Below are positions 42,046-51,851 of a stretch of 64,000 nucleotides of DNA, in pieces. The translations under genes were made by a program, and so were the position numbers. Under the pieces are notes generated by a model, which did not search any database, was not told the origin of the DNA, and saw only the letters and a list, made by a program, of their open reading frames with translations. The first letter of the stretch is position 1; every line of letters starts with the position of its first letter. Origin of the DNA: Chryseobacterium oleae (GTDB lineage Bacteria > Bacteroidota > Bacteroidia > Flavobacteriales > Weeksellaceae); assembly GCF_900115055.1 (NCBI RefSeq), contig NZ_FOVD01000001.1, forward strand, positions 930,001 through 994,000, read 5' to 3'.

Positions 42046-43791
42046 TTATTTGCTAATTCGTGAATACAAATTAACAACTGCTTTTAAAAGTTCATCCATA
42101 CCCTCTGCAGATTTCAAAGGTGAGTATTTCTCCATTTGAATTCTTTGCAACAGATTTCTGTACTCCTCCGCAACGGAAGATCCTTTATGACTTTCCAAAA
42201 ATGTTCTGAATTCCTCTGAAGAACTCTTGAAATACTGATTTCTTACCTCAAGATCCATTTCTTCCAGCGTATCAAAGAACTTTGGATAATCGCCGTTATC
42301 CTTAAGATTTTCAAGATAGCTGAAATAATCATTGATATCCGTCTTCAGTGTTTCTCTGATTTCTTTTTCTGTTTCTGCCACAGAACCAAGCGGTTTCGGA
42401 GATGCTGTTTCTCTAACTAACGCTCGTTTTTTTTGCCAAGTCTTAAATAACAGATAAACCAAAAATAATCCTACAAGAATGGCAATATTGGTTAAAAGAA
42501 TGTTCCAGTGGAATTTACTTTTTTCTTTTACTTTAAATGTGGTTGTTTTTAGCACCGGAGTATTTACGGTTTCTAAAAGTGTATTGGTGTACTCGTTTAC
42601 CTTTTCAACCGTTGTACGGGATTCAAGGATCTGGTCATGAGAAAATGCATTCAATGCCAGGGTTTCCTGTCCAAGATCTACATATTCACGGCTTGCCGGA
42701 TCAAAGAAAGCAAATTGTTCAGTCTGAATCGAGATAGCGCCTGACTTTTTAGGAATCAATACATAATTCGCAAACATTTCTCCTTTCATTCCCGTTGTTC
42801 CCGGAGCTACTTTTGAGGTAATTTTCGGGCTAAAAACTTCATAGTCCGGAGACGCTAAGATTTTTGGAATATACATATCGGGAAGGTTTCCTTCTCCCGA
42901 AACTTTAACAATCACATGGATCGGCTTTTCAACCTCTATCTTATCTTTTGATGCATTATAAACATTCACACTGAAGTTCCCGACTGCATTTTTGAAGCAT
43001 TCAGGGGATCCTTCCGGAAGTTTTTTTACATTAAGCTTTACTTTATTAGAAACAATTTTATTTTTATTCGCATAAGAGCTTACCGATGCTGATACGGAAG
43101 AAACTTCTACATAGCCTGCTTCGTTAGGAAACACCATAAATACCGCCAAAGTCTGTGAAGCCATATTTCCTGCCCCGGAAGGATCAATCTCCGATTTGCT
43201 CATGCTTATCGCATGTACATTGATGTTATCCTGATGCGGAAGACGGACATCTTTCACCTTTCTGAAATTGTCCATGTTTTTAGAGTACACCCTCAAAACG
43301 GCTATGGTTGGCTGATCCTGATATACCTCACGGTCTTCAATCTCCATATTCAGATACATCTCGCTGGCCATATTCGTAGCAAGAGATCTCTTTTCAATAA
43401 TGTCTTTTATATTAACGTCGAAAGGTTCGGTCTTGTAAATCTTGTTATTAACCGTTACCAATACGGAACCAATCTTTACCTTCCCTTTTTTCTTGGGCTC
43501 AAGAGCAATTCTGGTTACTTTTTGAGTAATAAGGGTATTGGTAGCCGGGTCGATCACGGTATTGGTTACTGATCCGCTTCCAATGATGGTAAATTTCGAA
43601 AGATCGGGAAGCTGAAAACGGGTCTGTGGCTCAAGGTCTACTCCATTAAGTTCGAGAATAATCGTAAGGTTCACAATGTCCTTTCCATTATAATCTGTTT
43701 TATCGGACTCCATAAACAGGTTAACCTGTCCGTAAGAAATTACGGATGCAAAAATAAATAATATGTAAAATAATTTCTGCTGCATCACCAA
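42046..43791 (-). CDS. batD: BatD family protein
   Basis: A 581-residue BatD. Signal peptide ending SYGQ, several Ig-like beta domains (about 25-420), one membrane span (about 442-462, LLTNIAILVGLFLVYLLF) and a cytoplasmic helical tail. BatD is the large scaffold of the Bat (aerotolerance) complex, thought to face the periplasm with the BatA/BatB VWA proteins. Last gene of the operon; it overlaps the TPR gene by 7 bases. Confidence 0.9.
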   Translation of the reverse strand: MVMQQKLFYILFIFASVISYGQVNLFMESDKTDYNGKDIVNLTIILELNGVDLEPQTRFQLPDLSKFTIIGSGSVTNTVIDPATNTLITQKVTRIALEPKKKGKVKIGSVLVTVNNKIYKTEPFDVNIKDIIEKRSLATNMASEMYLNMEIEDREVYQDQPTIAVLRVYSKNMDNFRKVKDVRLPHQDNINVHAISMSKSEIDPSGAGNMASQTLAVFMVFPNEAGYVEVSSVSASVSSYANKNKIVSNKVKLNVKKLPEGSPECFKNAVGNFSVNVYNASKDKIEVEKPIHVIVKVSGEGNLPDMYIPKILASPDYEVFSPKITSKVAPGTTGMKGEMFANYVLIPKKSGAISIQTEQFAFFDPASREYVDLGQETLALNAFSHDQILESRTTVEKVNEYTNTLLETVNTPVLKTTTFKVKEKSKFHWNILLTNIAILVGLFLVYLLFKTWQKKRALVRETASPKPLGSVAETEKEIRETLKTDINDYFSYLENLKDNGDYPKFFDTLEEMDLEVRNQYFKSSSEEFRTFLESHKGSSVAEEYRNLLQRIQMEKYSPLKSAEGMDELLKAVVNLYSRISK

Positions 43792-44534
43792 TCTTTTTCG
43801 TTGCTCTGAGGCGTCGAATAAGAGTTCTTATTTAAGATTTTTCTGGCGGTTTCTTTTTCTTTTTCGCTTACTTTATCTAATATGGCATTTTCTAAGTCTT
43901 TAGGGATCTTCCCTTCATTGTTCTGGTCCTGCTTAGGAGTATTCCCCTGATCGCTTTTCCCTTCATTCTGCGGGCCATTGCCCTGATCCTGTTTCTGATC
44001 TTTTTTATCGCCTTTCTGATCATCCCCTTTGTTCTGATCATCACCGCCGCCACCGCCTTTTCCTGAGTTATTCTTCTCGTTCTTTTGCTGCTGCTTTTCT
44101 TTTTCTTTCAGCTTGGCAATTTCAAAGTTCTTTCTCGTCGCTTCATTATAAGGATCCTGTTTCAGGGCCTGCTTATAATAATCAGCCGCTTTTTCCGGCT
44201 GGTTCATCTGCATATACGTGTTTCCAAGGTTGTGAAGGGCAGCCGTTTTATCAGGCAGGGTTTGTGAAAGCTTTTGGGCTTTGTCAAATTCTGCTTTGGC
44301 CTCTTCATACTTCTTGCTTTTATACAGTGCATTCCCCAGGTTATAATGAGCTGTAAAATCTTTTTCATTCTTTTTTACCGCCTCCATATACTTGGAAGAT
44401 GCTCCATCATAATCTTTACCGTTGAATTTCTGATTGCCTTCATACACCAGTGTACGATAGTTTTCCTGCCCAAACATGAGGTTTGAGAATGATAAAGCAA
44501 TTAGAAACGATAAAAAAATGATTTTAGTATTCAT
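43785..44534 (-). CDS. TPR protein of the Bat operon (BatC/BatE-like)
   Basis: A 249-residue protein from the preferred ATG at 44534 (the open frame also has a TTG three codons upstream, which is part of the promoter). A signal peptide is followed by three to four TPR units (about 25-145), then a low-complexity tail rich in Lys, Gln, Asp and Gly and a short helical end. The TPR part likely scaffolds other Bat proteins. A TAATTTTG element ends 6 bases before the ATG, so this gene and batD may have their own promoter. Confidence 0.85.
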   Translation of the reverse strand: MNTKIIFLSFLIALSFSNLMFGQENYRTLVYEGNQKFNGKDYDGASSKYMEAVKKNEKDFTAHYNLGNALYKSKKYEEAKAEFDKAQKLSQTLPDKTAALHNLGNTYMQMNQPEKAADYYKQALKQDPYNEATRKNFEIAKLKEKEKQQQKNEKNNSGKGGGGGDDQNKGDDQKGDKKDQKQDQGNGPQNEGKSDQGNTPKQDQNNEGKIPKDLENAILDKVSEKEKETARKILNKNSYSTPQSNEKDW

Positions 44535-44540
44535 CAAATG

Positions 44541-44548
44541 CAAAATTA
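44541..44548 (-). promoter_or_regulatory. Internal -7 promoter element before the TPR-batD pair
   Basis: TAATTTTG on the minus strand matches TAnnTTTG and ends 6 bases before the ATG at 44534, predicting a near-leaderless transcript. Confidence 0.45.
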
Positions 44549-44636
44549 TTCGTTTATATGTTAATAAACAGACTTCTATTTGTTAAAGTTCGGTTAAAGT
44601 ATTTATTTAAAATCTTGATAAACAAAGAATAAAATA

Positions 44637-45644
44637 TTATACGTTGAAATCTTTTTTCGGGTTCAATATATAAATTAAAAAGAAGAAGAAAATGGATACT
44701 ATTAAAAAATATTGATAATAATGATTCGCGTTCTGAGATCTCACCAAAGTCTGTGCGGATGAAGCCTTTTTATTCATGGCATCGATGATCTTATTAGGCG
44801 CCTCATTGATGTTGTTTCCATCGATATAATCCCCTCCTGTAGATTCTGCCATTTTTTTAAGGGCCTCGGTCTGTCTTTTGGAAATAACCGTTCCTCCATC
44901 CATATCCGTTTTGTAGCCCATCAGCTGTCCGAAAACATATTCCGGTACCGGTGCGCCTTCGTCTGTTCCTATTCCTACTGATGTTATGGAAATTCCTTCC
45001 CTATTAGCCAGTCGGATGGCTGCATTGTCATTCCCTTCATTATCTTCACCATCGCTCAGCAGGATGACCTTTCTTGACCCTTTGCTTACATTTTTAAACT
45101 TTTCAGCGGCGGCCTGCATTCCTTTCAGAAAATCCGTCCCCTGAATCTTCATAGAACTTGTCTCCAAAGCACTTATGTACGTTTCCGCAGTTCCGTAATC
45201 TGTCGTAAGCGGCATAATGGAAACTGCTTCCCCAGCAAAAATCACAATCCCGATCTTATCATTCTTCATCTTCTGCATAGTGCTCAACATCAGATTCTTT
45301 GCTTCTATGAGACGGCTGGGATCAATATCTTCCGCATTCATAGAATTGGAAACATCCAGCATGAATATTACGTTATTAAGTCTTTGATTGGTTTTCACTT
45401 CTTCCGAACCATTCAACAGGTCGATAATGGAAAATATCAGGAAAAGTGTTCCCAAAAGATATAGAACAGGGAAAAATTTTGTAAATCCCGATCTGTTTTC
45501 AAATAAACTATCGTGAAATCTGCTGTCTGCAAAAATCTCCCTCTTTTTCTTTTTCCACTTCAGATAGCGGACCAGAAAGAAAGACAGCAGCGGCAAAAGC
45601 AGCAACAAAAGTAAATACCAGTAATTTCCTAAAGACCAATTCAT
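44637..45644 (-). CDS. batB: VWA domain membrane protein BatB
   Basis: A 335-residue protein with two N-terminal membrane spans, a von Willebrand A domain (about 85-290) with the MIDAS motif DVSNS near residue 95 and TTDYGTAE near 167, and a C-terminal span. It probably forms a heteromer with BatA. Start and stop overlap batA by one base. Confidence 0.9.
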   Translation of the reverse strand: MNWSLGNYWYLLLLLLLPLLSFFLVRYLKWKKKKREIFADSRFHDSLFENRSGFTKFFPVLYLLGTLFLIFSIIDLLNGSEEVKTNQRLNNVIFMLDVSNSMNAEDIDPSRLIEAKNLMLSTMQKMKNDKIGIVIFAGEAVSIMPLTTDYGTAETYISALETSSMKIQGTDFLKGMQAAAEKFKNVSKGSRKVILLSDGEDNEGNDNAAIRLANREGISITSVGIGTDEGAPVPEYVFGQLMGYKTDMDGGTVISKRQTEALKKMAESTGGDYIDGNNINEAPNKIIDAMNKKASSAQTLVRSQNANHYYQYFLIVSIFFFFLIYILNPKKDFNV

Positions 45645-46636
45645 CAGCTTAAAAATTTATATAATACCCATCGCAGTAATGCATCAAAAAACAGCATTCC
45701 CAATGCGATCCATAGGAAGATTTTAAAATATTCATCATAGTTGTACAGCTTGGAAACCTTAATATCAGATTTTTCCAACTGGTTGATTTCATCATAAATT
45801 TCCTCCAGACTGCTGTTGGAAGTCGCTCTGAAATACTTACCTCCTGTAGTCTGCGCCACTTCTCTCAAAGTATTTTCATCAATCGTTACTTCCGTTTCAG
45901 TGAAGATCAGATCCCCGAAAATATCCTGTGAGGTAGGCATCAGTGCAAAACCATTGGTTCCGATCCCTATGGAGTATATTTTTATATTATTGTTTTTGGC
46001 CAGTTCTGCAGCGACTTGCGGAGGTATTGCATTTTGAATATTGCTTACTCCGTCCGTCATCAAAATTACCACCTTACTTTTAGCTTTGCTTTTGGTCAGG
46101 TGATTGACCGCTACGGAAAGTCCTTCTCCAATCGCTGTTCCTGGCTCAAGGCCTGCAGAATTAAGGTTTTTAATTTCGTCAATAACCACCTGATGATCCG
46201 AAGTCACCGGTACTTTGGTAAATGCTTCTGCAGCATAAGCCACAACCCCTATTCTGTCGTTCGGGCGCTTTTGAACAAACTTGGTGGCAATATCTTTTAA
46301 TGCAGTAATACGGTCCGGACTAAGGTCTTTCGCAAGCATACTCAGTGAAACGTCTATAGAAAGCATAATATCTACCCCTTTGGTATCATCCCGGTCCTGA
46401 GAGACTGTAAAAGTTCTCGGTCTGGCCATCGCAATAATCAGCGCAGAAAGAATGATATATTTCGAAAGTTTAAGCAAAACAAGCACGGCACGGATTCCTC
46501 CACTGTCATCCATATTCTGGATGGTAGGAACTTTTATGCCTTTCCTTTGCTTTCCACCCGCATCTTTAATAAAAAGGGGAATGAAGAGCAGAAAAAGAAG
46601 CAGGAACCACGGACTGTAAAATTCAAAATCAGGCAT
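45644..46636 (-). CDS. batA: VWA domain membrane protein BatA
   Basis: A 330-residue VWA protein with N-terminal spans, MIDAS motif DVSLS near residue 94, TSDHQ near 168 and a C-terminal span. The DxSxS metal site is intact. It is the partner of BatB in the Bat complex implicated in oxygen and stress tolerance in Bacteroides. It overlaps the upstream gene by 8 bases. Confidence 0.92.
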   Translation of the reverse strand: MPDFEFYSPWFLLLFLLFIPLFIKDAGGKQRKGIKVPTIQNMDDSGGIRAVLVLLKLSKYIILSALIIAMARPRTFTVSQDRDDTKGVDIMLSIDVSLSMLAKDLSPDRITALKDIATKFVQKRPNDRIGVVAYAAEAFTKVPVTSDHQVVIDEIKNLNSAGLEPGTAIGEGLSVAVNHLTKSKAKSKVVILMTDGVSNIQNAIPPQVAAELAKNNNIKIYSIGIGTNGFALMPTSQDIFGDLIFTETEVTIDENTLREVAQTTGGKYFRATSNSSLEEIYDEINQLEKSDIKVSKLYNYDEYFKIFLWIALGMLFFDALLRWVLYKFLS

Positions 46637-47531
46637 CCTTTCTTAAGTTTTCAAATTCTAAATCTTTTGATGATCTCTTCACAAAATCGCGGATATCTGC
46701 AAAATCTTTTTCCATGGTCGTCTGATCAGGGAAAGTCTTGGCAAATTTCACCAGGTCTCCTCTTAAAAATACATCTTCCACGATCTTTTCGTTTTCCTGG
46801 GAAATGGTGTTGTTCTTTTTCATAACCTCAATAAGATCGTCGGTAAGAAGAACATCCGCCGGGAGATGGTACTGTTTGGCGATGAATGTTCTTGATATCT
46901 CTATTAATTCAACATAAAAGGAACGGAAATTACCGCCTTCAATGTATTTTTTCTTTTTTAAGGAATCCAGCTCTTTTAAAGTCTGATTGGTTGCAACCGC
47001 AGGTGAGCTTTTCGATTTTCTGCCCCATTTGATAAACATAATGACGGCAATAATCAGTGCAATCACCGCAAGAGCAGCGAGAATGTAAAACTTATAGAGT
47101 TCCCAATAATCTTTGGTTTCAAGCTTTACTTCTTTATTATTCATGATGTCATTGATCTGATCGGCCTTTTGAGCGGTATTGATCACATCAATTTCATAAG
47201 GAATGGTTTTTAAAATCTTTCCTCCTACATTGAACTCCAGTTCGGGAATGGTAAATTTCCCCTCGTCATAGACAGAAAACTCAATTTTTCTCTCGTAGAA
47301 ATTCTGATTCTGTCCGATGCTGTCTTTAATTTCCTCAAAATGGAAAGGAAGCAGCTCGTTTTTAGGCGCAGCCACGACCTGCAGGTCATGCACATTGTCA
47401 ATTTTAATCGTTAAGCGATTGACTTCACCTAAAGCAAGGGTCTTCTTTTCGAGCTTCGAGGACAATATCTGTGAAAAAGCATTTCCACCGATAAGAAAAA
47501 ATATAATTAAAAATATGTTCTGCAATTTCAT
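46629..47531 (-). CDS. BatD-like single-span protein of the Bat operon
   Basis: A 300-residue protein. Signal peptide (AFSQ), an Ig-like beta domain (about 25-120), one membrane span (about 150-170) and a cytoplasmic helical domain. The layout resembles a short BatD; similar proteins sit at this place in many flavobacterial Bat operons. It may bridge the MoxR/DUF58 part and BatA. Confidence 0.8.
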   Translation of the reverse strand: MKLQNIFLIIFFLIGGNAFSQILSSKLEKKTLALGEVNRLTIKIDNVHDLQVVAAPKNELLPFHFEEIKDSIGQNQNFYERKIEFSVYDEGKFTIPELEFNVGGKILKTIPYEIDVINTAQKADQINDIMNNKEVKLETKDYWELYKFYILAALAVIALIIAVIMFIKWGRKSKSSPAVATNQTLKELDSLKKKKYIEGGNFRSFYVELIEISRTFIAKQYHLPADVLLTDDLIEVMKKNNTISQENEKIVEDVFLRGDLVKFAKTFPDQTTMEKDFADIRDFVKRSSKDLEFENLRKDA

Positions 47532-47556
47532 TCTTTATATCAATACTGCCTTACTG

Positions 47557-49227
47557 CTAATAAACAGAAGGCTTTAATTCAAATTCTTTAATTCCGTCAT
47601 GCCATCCCGCAGGAAGTTCCATGCCTAAATTCCGTATCACAACTTTGCCAGATATCATTACAAGCCAAAATCCTGAATCATTTCTGAACAGATAATAATT
47701 GGATGAAGGATTTCTGTCTAATCCACATCCGGGTCTGTATCCTGTAAACACGCCCAAAAGCTGAGCATTTTTACTGTCTATCATTTTATAGTTTCCACTA
47801 TAAATATAATCTTTATCCTTTAAAAAATTTCCGAAAGTTTCCACAGTCTGCGGATCTATTCCTTTTATTGTTGTCAATTTACTGTTTTCGCCATATCCGA
47901 TATACCGGTATACATTCTTTGAATCTTTATAAAAATTCCAATTAGCACCTACACTGGTAAAGCTTCCTGCATCTGCATCTGTTTCCTGACCATGACAGTA
48001 GATCTTACCATCTGCCAGATAAAGATTCTGGCTAAACTGCTTTTCTATTTTTCTGTCTTCTATTTCTTTTGACAAATTCAGGGTATTTTGTCTTGCTGCA
48101 GCCAGCTTTCCGTCTGTAAGGTTTTTATAAATAACCTTATTCCATGGATCGTACGCCTGATTTTTGTAGACAATATACCAGGAATTATCTGTTATAAAAA
48201 GATTCTGTTCCGAAACATCATCCGTATAATCAAAAGGGAATTTTTCATTCACAGCCTTCTTCAGTTTTTCTGAATATATTTTTTTGTACACTCCTTTTTG
48301 GTCATAAAAGAAATCTGAGTGGGGAAGCATTCCAAAGGTCTTCGCATCCAGATCAGTATCCTGTTTTCCATCCGCCATCCATATCGAATGACCGTCTGAA
48401 AGATAGGCGGAATTGACCTGATCCCATGCCTTCAGATTTTTGAAATATCCCTTTACCGGAAGTTTCTCCAGATTATAATAAACATTTTTTGCATCCGCAG
48501 AAAACCTTCTTGAAAGCGGCCGGATTGTTTTTGCATCCATTTCCGGATGTGGCCTCATATCTCTGGAATATACTTTTGTTTTAGTTTTGGCCAGTGCTTC
48601 GTTTATAGAAAACAAAACTTCATTATTCACTTTGGCTATTTTTCCGTTAAGATATAAATAGTTTTTGTCATAAAAATATTCCCTGCAGGCTTCAAATGCC
48701 GTCTTTACATCTGCATCCGGCATCTTTTTATCACGGTAATAGATGAAATTTTTATCTTTATAATAGTCACCATTCGCACAATAAGCCGGCATGAAAGTAT
48801 CCGGATCCGAAACCTGAATCTGTGTAAAGTTTTTATATACTTTTCCCTTTACTTTCCAAAGTGCCTCCTGATGATCACCAATCTGTCCTACTATTTTGAA
48901 TCCGGTTGTATCTATTTTGATATAATCTCCCTTATAATAAACTCCTTCTTTATCCAATGCAAAAAAGCCTTCAGAATTGTTTTTAGGAATAGTGAGATCC
49001 TTTCCTTTTACCGGCAGGTATTTTCTGGTATTACAATCGTGATAGATCACACTATGTTCATTACGGAGATAAACAGGCTCCATCACATATTTACACTGAC
49101 TGGCCGGAACTTTTAAACTACTATTCACCTCCGGTTCCACTACCGATACTTCAGCAGTCACCGTTTTGTTTTGTCCAAAACAAAATACAGAAGGTAAAAG
49201 CAATAGTATAAAAGTGTTTTTTTTCAA
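47557..49227 (-). CDS. DKNYY family exported protein within the Bat operon
   Basis: A 556-residue exported protein (signal peptide ending CFGQ). It has about a dozen repeats of the DKNYVYY type (DKNFIYYRDK, DKNYLYLNGK, SKNVYRY, DKDYIYSGNY), the mark of the DKNYY family. These probably form an elongated beta repeat. Function unknown. It is inserted between the DUF58 and BatD-like genes with 23-base gaps on each side. Confidence 0.85.
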   Translation of the reverse strand: MKKNTFILLLLPSVFCFGQNKTVTAEVSVVEPEVNSSLKVPASQCKYVMEPVYLRNEHSVIYHDCNTRKYLPVKGKDLTIPKNNSEGFFALDKEGVYYKGDYIKIDTTGFKIVGQIGDHQEALWKVKGKVYKNFTQIQVSDPDTFMPAYCANGDYYKDKNFIYYRDKKMPDADVKTAFEACREYFYDKNYLYLNGKIAKVNNEVLFSINEALAKTKTKVYSRDMRPHPEMDAKTIRPLSRRFSADAKNVYYNLEKLPVKGYFKNLKAWDQVNSAYLSDGHSIWMADGKQDTDLDAKTFGMLPHSDFFYDQKGVYKKIYSEKLKKAVNEKFPFDYTDDVSEQNLFITDNSWYIVYKNQAYDPWNKVIYKNLTDGKLAAARQNTLNLSKEIEDRKIEKQFSQNLYLADGKIYCHGQETDADAGSFTSVGANWNFYKDSKNVYRYIGYGENSKLTTIKGIDPQTVETFGNFLKDKDYIYSGNYKMIDSKNAQLLGVFTGYRPGCGLDRNPSSNYYLFRNDSGFWLVMISGKVVIRNLGMELPAGWHDGIKEFELKPSVY

Positions 49228-49250
49228 TAGGAGAAAGTTTGTTATTAGAA

Positions 49251-50114
49251 TTACTTCTTCTGGAAATAATTATACAGCATTTTGGAATAGTCAGCACCTG
49301 TGCTCATATTCATAAAGCTGGCCGAGCTGTTGGCAAAATCTTCTTCCAGAGCGCGGACTTTCTGTTTTTGGGCTTCGGCAAACGTATACCTCCATCTTGC
49401 GCTGGACGTATTGGCCCAGACTTCTTTTCCTGTTTCGGCATCATGCAGGAGCGCATAACCTACATCAGGGATTTCATTATCTTTTTCGTCATAGATTCTC
49501 ATTCCGAGCAGCTGATGTTTTTTGGAGGCTACTCTCAGCATTTTGGAGTCATAGGTATCTTCAAAATCCGAGAACAGAAAAACCAGAGATTTCCTTTTAA
49601 AAATCCCCATCATATATTCCATCGCCTTATCAATTTTTGACACGGCAGGCACATAATCGGCGGTCAGAATATTACTGATGATCGAAAGAATATGCTTTCT
49701 GCCTTTCTGCGGCGGAATCACTTTATATACTTTATCAGCAAACAGGATCAGTCCTACTTTATCATTATTTCCGGCAGCAGAAAATCCAAGGCTGGCAGCG
49801 ATTTCAGCTACATATTCCCTTTTCAGCTGGTTTTTGGTTCCATAATCCATAGAGGCGGAAATATCTACCACAATCATCATGGTGAGTTCCCTCTCCTCTT
49901 CCATTACTTTAACGAACGGCTCACGAAATCGGGCTGTTTTGTTCCAGTCGATTCTTCTGATTTCGTCTCCGAACTGATAAGGGCGCACTTCCGAGAAAGT
50001 CATCCCCTGTCCTTTAAAAGCACTGTGATACTGTCCCATAAGCGAAGCTTCCGTCTTCTTTCGGGTACGGATTTCTATCTGCTTTACTTTTTTTACAATA
50101 TCTTTTATTTCCAT
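49251..50114 (-). CDS. DUF58 domain protein of the MoxR/Bat operon
   Basis: A 287-residue DUF58/VWA-like protein. The family motif PYQFGDEIRRIDWNKTAR (about residues 46-63) precedes a VWA-like region with VVDISAS (MIDAS, near 86). DUF58 proteins work with MoxR AAA ATPases as chaperone-like systems. Soluble, no signal peptide. Confidence 0.92.
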   Translation of the reverse strand: MEIKDIVKKVKQIEIRTRKKTEASLMGQYHSAFKGQGMTFSEVRPYQFGDEIRRIDWNKTARFREPFVKVMEEERELTMMIVVDISASMDYGTKNQLKREYVAEIAASLGFSAAGNNDKVGLILFADKVYKVIPPQKGRKHILSIISNILTADYVPAVSKIDKAMEYMMGIFKRKSLVFLFSDFEDTYDSKMLRVASKKHQLLGMRIYDEKDNEIPDVGYALLHDAETGKEVWANTSSARWRYTFAEAQKQKVRALEEDFANSSASFMNMSTGADYSKMLYNYFQKK

Positions 50115-50182
50115 AATACGGGTGCGGGTTTCGAGTTTTCGGGATGCGCTTCCATCTTCTAACTTCCTTTCTTCCCTTCTCT

Positions 50183-50641
50183 TTAATCCTTCAGTTCAAT
50201 CGAAACATTCAGCCATTCACTGTCAAATTTCGGGCTGTATTTTTTATAAAAATTAATGGCGGGCTCGTTCCAGTTCAATACCTGAAAAACCATTCCGCTG
50301 TACTGGTTTGATTTTCCGTATTCCAAAGTGGCATCAAACAAAAGTTTTCCAATCTGTTTTCCTCTCATTTTTTCGGTAACCACCAGATCTTCGAGATACA
50401 GCCTTCTTCCTTTCCAGGTTGAAAATCTGTCGTAATACAGGGAAATTCCTACTATTTCATTATTGAGTTCAGCAACAAAAGCTCCCCAAACCGGAGATTT
50501 ACCGAAACCGTCTTCGATAAATTCATCCAACGTTAAAGTCACTTCATGAAGTGCTTTCTCATATTCTGCCAGTTCGCGGATCAGCTCCAGCATGGGAGCA
50601 CAATCTTCCTGAATCGCTTTTCTGATGACTACTTCACTCAT
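50183..50641 (-). CDS. GNAT acetyltransferase, diamine (SSAT)-like
   Basis: A 152-residue GNAT. STWKGRRLYLEDLVVTEKMRG (in parts; about residues 81-101) with GKQIGKLLF is close to the polyamine acetyltransferase (SSAT) pattern, and a central acetyl-CoA loop is intact. It starts one base before the MoxR stop, so the two genes are coupled. Its role in the Bat operon, if any, is unknown. Confidence 0.85.
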   Translation of the reverse strand: MSEVVIRKAIQEDCAPMLELIRELAEYEKALHEVTLTLDEFIEDGFGKSPVWGAFVAELNNEIVGISLYYDRFSTWKGRRLYLEDLVVTEKMRGKQIGKLLFDATLEYGKSNQYSGMVFQVLNWNEPAINFYKKYSPKFDSEWLNVSIELKD

Positions 50642-51645
50642 TACGGTGCCTGAATTTTAGCCAATATTCTGCTAACAATCTCTTCTGCTGTAATTTCTTC
50701 CGCCTCAGCTTCGAATGTAAGACCAATTCTGTGTCTTAATACATCCTGTGCCAATGCTTTCACATCTTCAGGAATCACAAAAGCTCTTCCCTTCAGGAAT
50801 GCATACGTTCTGGATGCAATCGCAAGGTTGATGGATGCTCTTGGAGAAGCTCCGAATCCGATGTAGTTTTTAAGCTCGGAAAGTCCGTAGTTTTCAGGAT
50901 AACGGGTTGCAAAAACCATATCCAGAATGTATTTTTCGATCTTTTCATCCAGATAAATCTGGTTGATCAGTTCCTTCGCATCTACAATATCCTGCAGTGA
51001 GATCACAGGCTTTACAACAGGTTGGTGAGAAGTTGAAACCATTCTCATCACGGTTCTTTCATCTTCAAAATTCGGATAATCTATTTTACATTTCAGCATA
51101 AAACGGTCGCTTTGAGCTTCCGGAAGCAGATAGGTTCCTTCCTGATCGATAGGGTTCTGAGTAGCCAGTACCAGAAACGGCTTTGGAAGCTTCATGGTTT
51201 CGTCACCAATCGTTACCTGCTTTTCCTGCATCACTTCCAGTAGTGCCGACTGAACTTTTGCCGGTGCACGGTTGATCTCATCCGCCAATACAAAATTCGC
51301 GAAAACAGGACCCTTTTTTATGGAAAAATCGTTGTCTTTAATATTGAAGATCATGGTTCCCACCACATCTGCCGGAAGCAAATCCGGGGTAAACTGTATC
51401 CTTGAAAATTCACCGTGAACAGCTTCTGCCAGGGTTTTTATCGCCAGGGTTTTTGCCAGTCCGGGAACCCCTTCCAAAAGAACGTGACCATTTCCAAGAA
51501 GTCCCACCAAAAGGCGGTCTATCATATATTCCTGTCCAATAATCACTTTGTTGATTTCCTGTCTCAGAAGAGAAAATAAGTAGTTTTTTTCTTTTACTTT
51601 TTCCGTCAACTGGCGGATATCTTCGGCTTGATATGTATCTGACAT
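50641..51645 (-). CDS. MoxR family AAA+ ATPase
   Basis: About 334 residues from the preferred ATG at 51645 (MSDTYQAEDI; the open frame extends to 51690). Walker A GVPGLAKT (near residue 60), Walker B VLADEIN, sensor 1 ATQNP and the arginine-finger region are intact. It is the ATP-driven unit of the MoxR-Bat system and first gene of the operon. Confidence 0.93.
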   Translation of the reverse strand: MSDTYQAEDIRQLTEKVKEKNYLFSLLRQEINKVIIGQEYMIDRLLVGLLGNGHVLLEGVPGLAKTLAIKTLAEAVHGEFSRIQFTPDLLPADVVGTMIFNIKDNDFSIKKGPVFANFVLADEINRAPAKVQSALLEVMQEKQVTIGDETMKLPKPFLVLATQNPIDQEGTYLLPEAQSDRFMLKCKIDYPNFEDERTVMRMVSTSHQPVVKPVISLQDIVDAKELINQIYLDEKIEKYILDMVFATRYPENYGLSELKNYIGFGASPRASINLAIASRTYAFLKGRAFVIPEDVKALAQDVLRHRIGLTFEAEAEEITAEEIVSRILAKIQAP

Positions 51646-51851
51646 AGCTTTAATTAAAATAAGTGGTAAATTTCTGATAAATACTGGCATTAATCAACAT
51701 AATGAATGCCATTTTTGAGTTAAAGTTTGTTAAATATTCCTGTATTAATAAAGCAACGGAATGCATACAAAACAACTTTCACTGTATAAAATGAATTCAT
51801 ACAGTGAAAGTTACGGTAATATTTTCTGATAAACAGAGTGTTAAATTGTGA
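51646..51851. other. Leader region of the moxR-bat operon
   Basis: About 205 bases upstream of moxR with a dyad ATTCATACAGTGAAAG/ACTTTCACTGTATAAA near 51774-51810. No ORF and no clear TAnnTTTG was found. Confidence 0.35.
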
